A DNA stretch of 7,159 bases from Syntrophaceae bacterium UBA6112 (lineage in GTDB: Bacteria; Desulfobacterota; Syntrophia; Syntrophales; UBA5619), in contig DIWG01000074.1 of assembly GCA_002423465.1 (NCBI GenBank), forward strand, positions 1-7,159, given 5' to 3'. The translations under genes were made by a program, and so were the position numbers. Each line of letters begins with the position of its first letter. Position 1 is the stretch's first letter. Positions 6,133 through 7,159 of the stretch are shown piece by piece. The notes beneath the pieces were generated by a model that saw nothing but the letters and a program-made list of their open reading frames with translations, was not told the origin of the DNA and ran no database searches.

Positions 6133-6660
6133 ATGATATATAGATGGATTCGAATATCCTTTATTCTACTGCTCCTCGTGACATTTTATTCCTGTGGAAA
6201 CCAGGAGAAGGACAACCCTCCACCCGTTTCCTTCAACTCCGAGACTCTCAAAATACCCGACACAGGTGTTCGAAAAGTCAGGGGACAGGTACTTTACATG
6301 CCGGTTTACTCAAACATTCCCTTCCTAGAAAAGAGAAATTACGATTTGAGCGCTTTTCTTGCCGTTCACAATACGGACATGAAGCATCAGATCAAAATCA
6401 CAAGGGTCATGCTTTTTAATACTGACGGCAGAATCGTGAAGAATTTTATCTCGACGGACCGCCTTCTTAATCCCTTTGCAACTGAAATTTTTGAAATTCC
6501 CAAGAAAGACCAGAGCGGGACTGGCGCTAATTTTCTGGTGGAATGGACGGCCGATCAACCGGTCAATGAACCGTTAATTGAATCCATCATGAAGGATCTC
6601 TCCGGAAATTTAGGACTTGCCTTCTTAAGCCGCGGCAAAGTCATCCGAGAAATTCAATAG
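6133..6660 (+). CDS. DUF3124 family lipoprotein
   Basis: 175 residues. The N terminus is a lipoprotein signal: Arg4 and Arg7, hydrophobic core ISFILLLLV (8-16), and a lipobox-like F-Y-S-C with Cys21 as lipid site. Phe at -3 is unusual. Gly22 at +2 gives no inner-membrane retention signal, so the outer membrane is likely. The rest matches the DUF3124 pattern: GQVLYMPVYSNI (51-62), AVHNTD (77-82), FNTDGRIV (95-102), the strongly conserved GTGANFLVEW (129-138), NEPLIESIM (145-153) and SRGKVI (166-171). The function of DUF3124 is unknown. The start at 6133 has AAGAAGG nine bases ahead and gives the signal peptide; the upstream ATG at 6028 would add 35 unrelated residues. The gene is A+T-richer than its surroundings (hand counts of 23-30 G/C per 60-base row against about 40 in the trehalose genes), which hints at separate ancestry. 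Its last seven bases overlap a minus-strand ORF. Confidence 0.88.
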   Translation: MIYRWIRISFILLLLVTFYSCGNQEKDNPPPVSFNSETLKIPDTGVRKVRGQVLYMPVYSNIPFLEKRNYDLSAFLAVHNTDMKHQIKITRVMLFNTDGRIVKNFISTDRLLNPFATEIFEIPKKDQSGTGANFLVEWTADQPVNEPLIESIMKDLSGNLGLAFLSRGKVIREIQ

Positions 6661-7034
6661 CAGTATCCCGGTTTCAACGCCATACCACTATCCATGGGCA
6701 AGCAGTTCATTCTGTGCCCCACATTGGCAATGAGCATGGTGATCGTGGTCATTGGTTGCTTGAACACCCGGAAGACGATTTCCATCACCCGGTAGTAATT
6801 CTTCATGAACGGGTCGTAGACCGCCTGGAGCTGCACGACCGGCATGTTCATCGGCCGTACGATGACCGTGCCGCCGATGAATTTCGTGCAGTTGGTCAGC
6901 AGATGCTCCGCCCTTCCCTCTCGAATTCTCAGGCCCTGCTTCAAGGCGCCCGAGTTTGCGAGGAAGCGCCTGAAGCGGGGAAAGAGGCGGGACGCCGATA
7001 CGAGCCATTCGGATTGGGAAATGATCCTCCTCAA
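6654..7034 (-). CDS. Unrecognised minus-strand protein, possibly partial
   Basis: A 126-codon minus-strand frame. Codon choice through the middle (ATC, GGC, GTC, CTG/CTC, TAC, AAG) is strongly biased to G/C in the third position, as expected of a real gene. The N-terminal third is basic (RLFPRFRRFLANSGALKQGLRIREGR); the middle, FIGGTVIVRPMNMPVVQLQ, is strand-like; then comes an aromatic helix-like stretch, DPFMKNYYRVMEIVFRVFK, and a short hydrophobic TITMLIANVG. I recognise no family. The only in-frame start is TTG at 7034 with a weak ribosome site, and an in-frame TGA lies just upstream, so the true N terminus may be lost or frameshifted; a second frame starting at GTG 7053 or ATG 7047 has a better AAAGGGTG site. 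It converges on the DUF3124 gene with a 7-base overlap. It may be a real small gene or a degraded one. Confidence 0.4.
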   Translation of the reverse strand: MRRIISQSEWLVSASRLFPRFRRFLANSGALKQGLRIREGRAEHLLTNCTKFIGGTVIVRPMNMPVVQLQAVYDPFMKNYYRVMEIVFRVFKQPMTTITMLIANVGHRMNCLPMDSGMALKPGYCY

Positions 7035-7059
7035 GATCCCGGATCATAATCACCCTTTG

Positions 7060-7099
7060 TTGATCGCGGGTTTCATCTCTTGACCACGGGTTTCATGCA
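7060..7099. repeat. Two tandem 20-base repeats, imperfect
   Basis: TTGATCGCGGGTTTCATCTC (7060-7079) is followed directly by TTGACCACGGGTTTCATGCA (7080-7099), identical at 15 of 20 positions and at 15 of the first 17. On the minus strand each unit begins ATGAAACCCG, giving two chained mini-frames, MKPVVKR and MKPAINKG, the first stop overlapping the second start as ATGA. This is a local duplication, perhaps of a gene start region. Confidence 0.6.
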
Positions 7100-7109
7100 A
7101 AGCGCCCGA

Positions 7110-7144
7110 CCGGACGGTCTCGACCGCAGGACGGGACCGTCCGG
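7110..7144. repeat. Hairpin with perfect 10-bp arms
   Basis: CCGGACGGTC (7110-7119) and its exact complement GACCGTCCGG (7135-7144) around a 15-base loop. No T run follows on either strand, so it is not a standard Rho-independent terminator. It may be an operator, an RNA structure at a transcript end, or a dispersed palindromic repeat. Confidence 0.55.
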
Positions 7145-7159
7145 CGCCCTGGAATCCGC

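Noticed and set aside
5835..6143. + strand ORF of 102 codons in the spacer before the lipoprotein gene
   Set aside because: It has no ribosome site, its composition fits a shadow of minus-strand frames, and it runs past the lipoprotein start.
6694..6795. 33-codon + strand hydrophobic peptide (MGKQFILCPTLAMSM...)
   Set aside because: It has no ribosome site and lies opposite a minus-strand frame with better codon bias; chance hydrophobicity is likely.
6714..7049. + strand ORF of 111 codons rich in H, D and R
   Set aside because: This is the typical composition of an antisense shadow of the minus-strand ORF.

Overview
The window reads like a chromosomal stretch of a Gram-negative bacterium with fairly high G+C, possibly a Desulfobacterota-like or other proteobacterial anaerobe. 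That placement rests on the lipoprotein signal, the codon use and the gene families, and is only a guess. All confidently called genes lie on the + strand.

Region 1 (1-2572) is a tightly packed five-gene block: the 3' end of a DUF1538 membrane protein, two small divergent PII-family signal proteins, and two more single-domain DUF1538 membrane proteins. The junctions are an 8-base overlap, an 18-base gap with a strong ribosome binding site, an 80-base gap, and a 4-base TTGA overlap. This implies one transcript and coordinated translation. PII proteins classically regulate a membrane transporter next door (GlnK-AmtB, SbtB-SbtA). The likely reading is therefore a PII-gated, multi-subunit DUF1538 transporter or channel whose substrate is unknown. 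Both PII paralogues appear to lack the usual uridylylated tyrosine and the basic residues that bind ATP phosphates, so their ligand may not be the classical ATP/2-oxoglutarate pair. This block is the best candidate for an undescribed system in the window.

Region 2 (2573-2793) is a 221-base spacer without a convincing gene. Region 3 (2794-5822) is a trehalose synthesis pair. The first gene is an unusually long trehalose-6-phosphate synthase whose GT20 catalytic domain sits behind a two-helix membrane anchor with an extracytoplasmic sensor-like domain and a HAMP-like linker. The second is a HAD-type trehalose-6-phosphate phosphatase. Together they convert UDP-glucose plus glucose-6-phosphate to trehalose, with the first step tied to the membrane and perhaps to an external stimulus.

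Region 4 (5823-7159) is looser. A visibly A+T-richer lipoprotein gene of the DUF3124 family (6133-6660) lies between two G+C-richer stretches. Both flanks carry protein-like open frames on the minus strand: a remnant-like piece at 5955-6110 and an unrecognised ORF at 6654-7034. The last 125 bases hold a 20-base tandem repeat and a perfect 10-bp-arm hairpin. This looks like an accessory or rearranged segment downstream of the trehalose operon.
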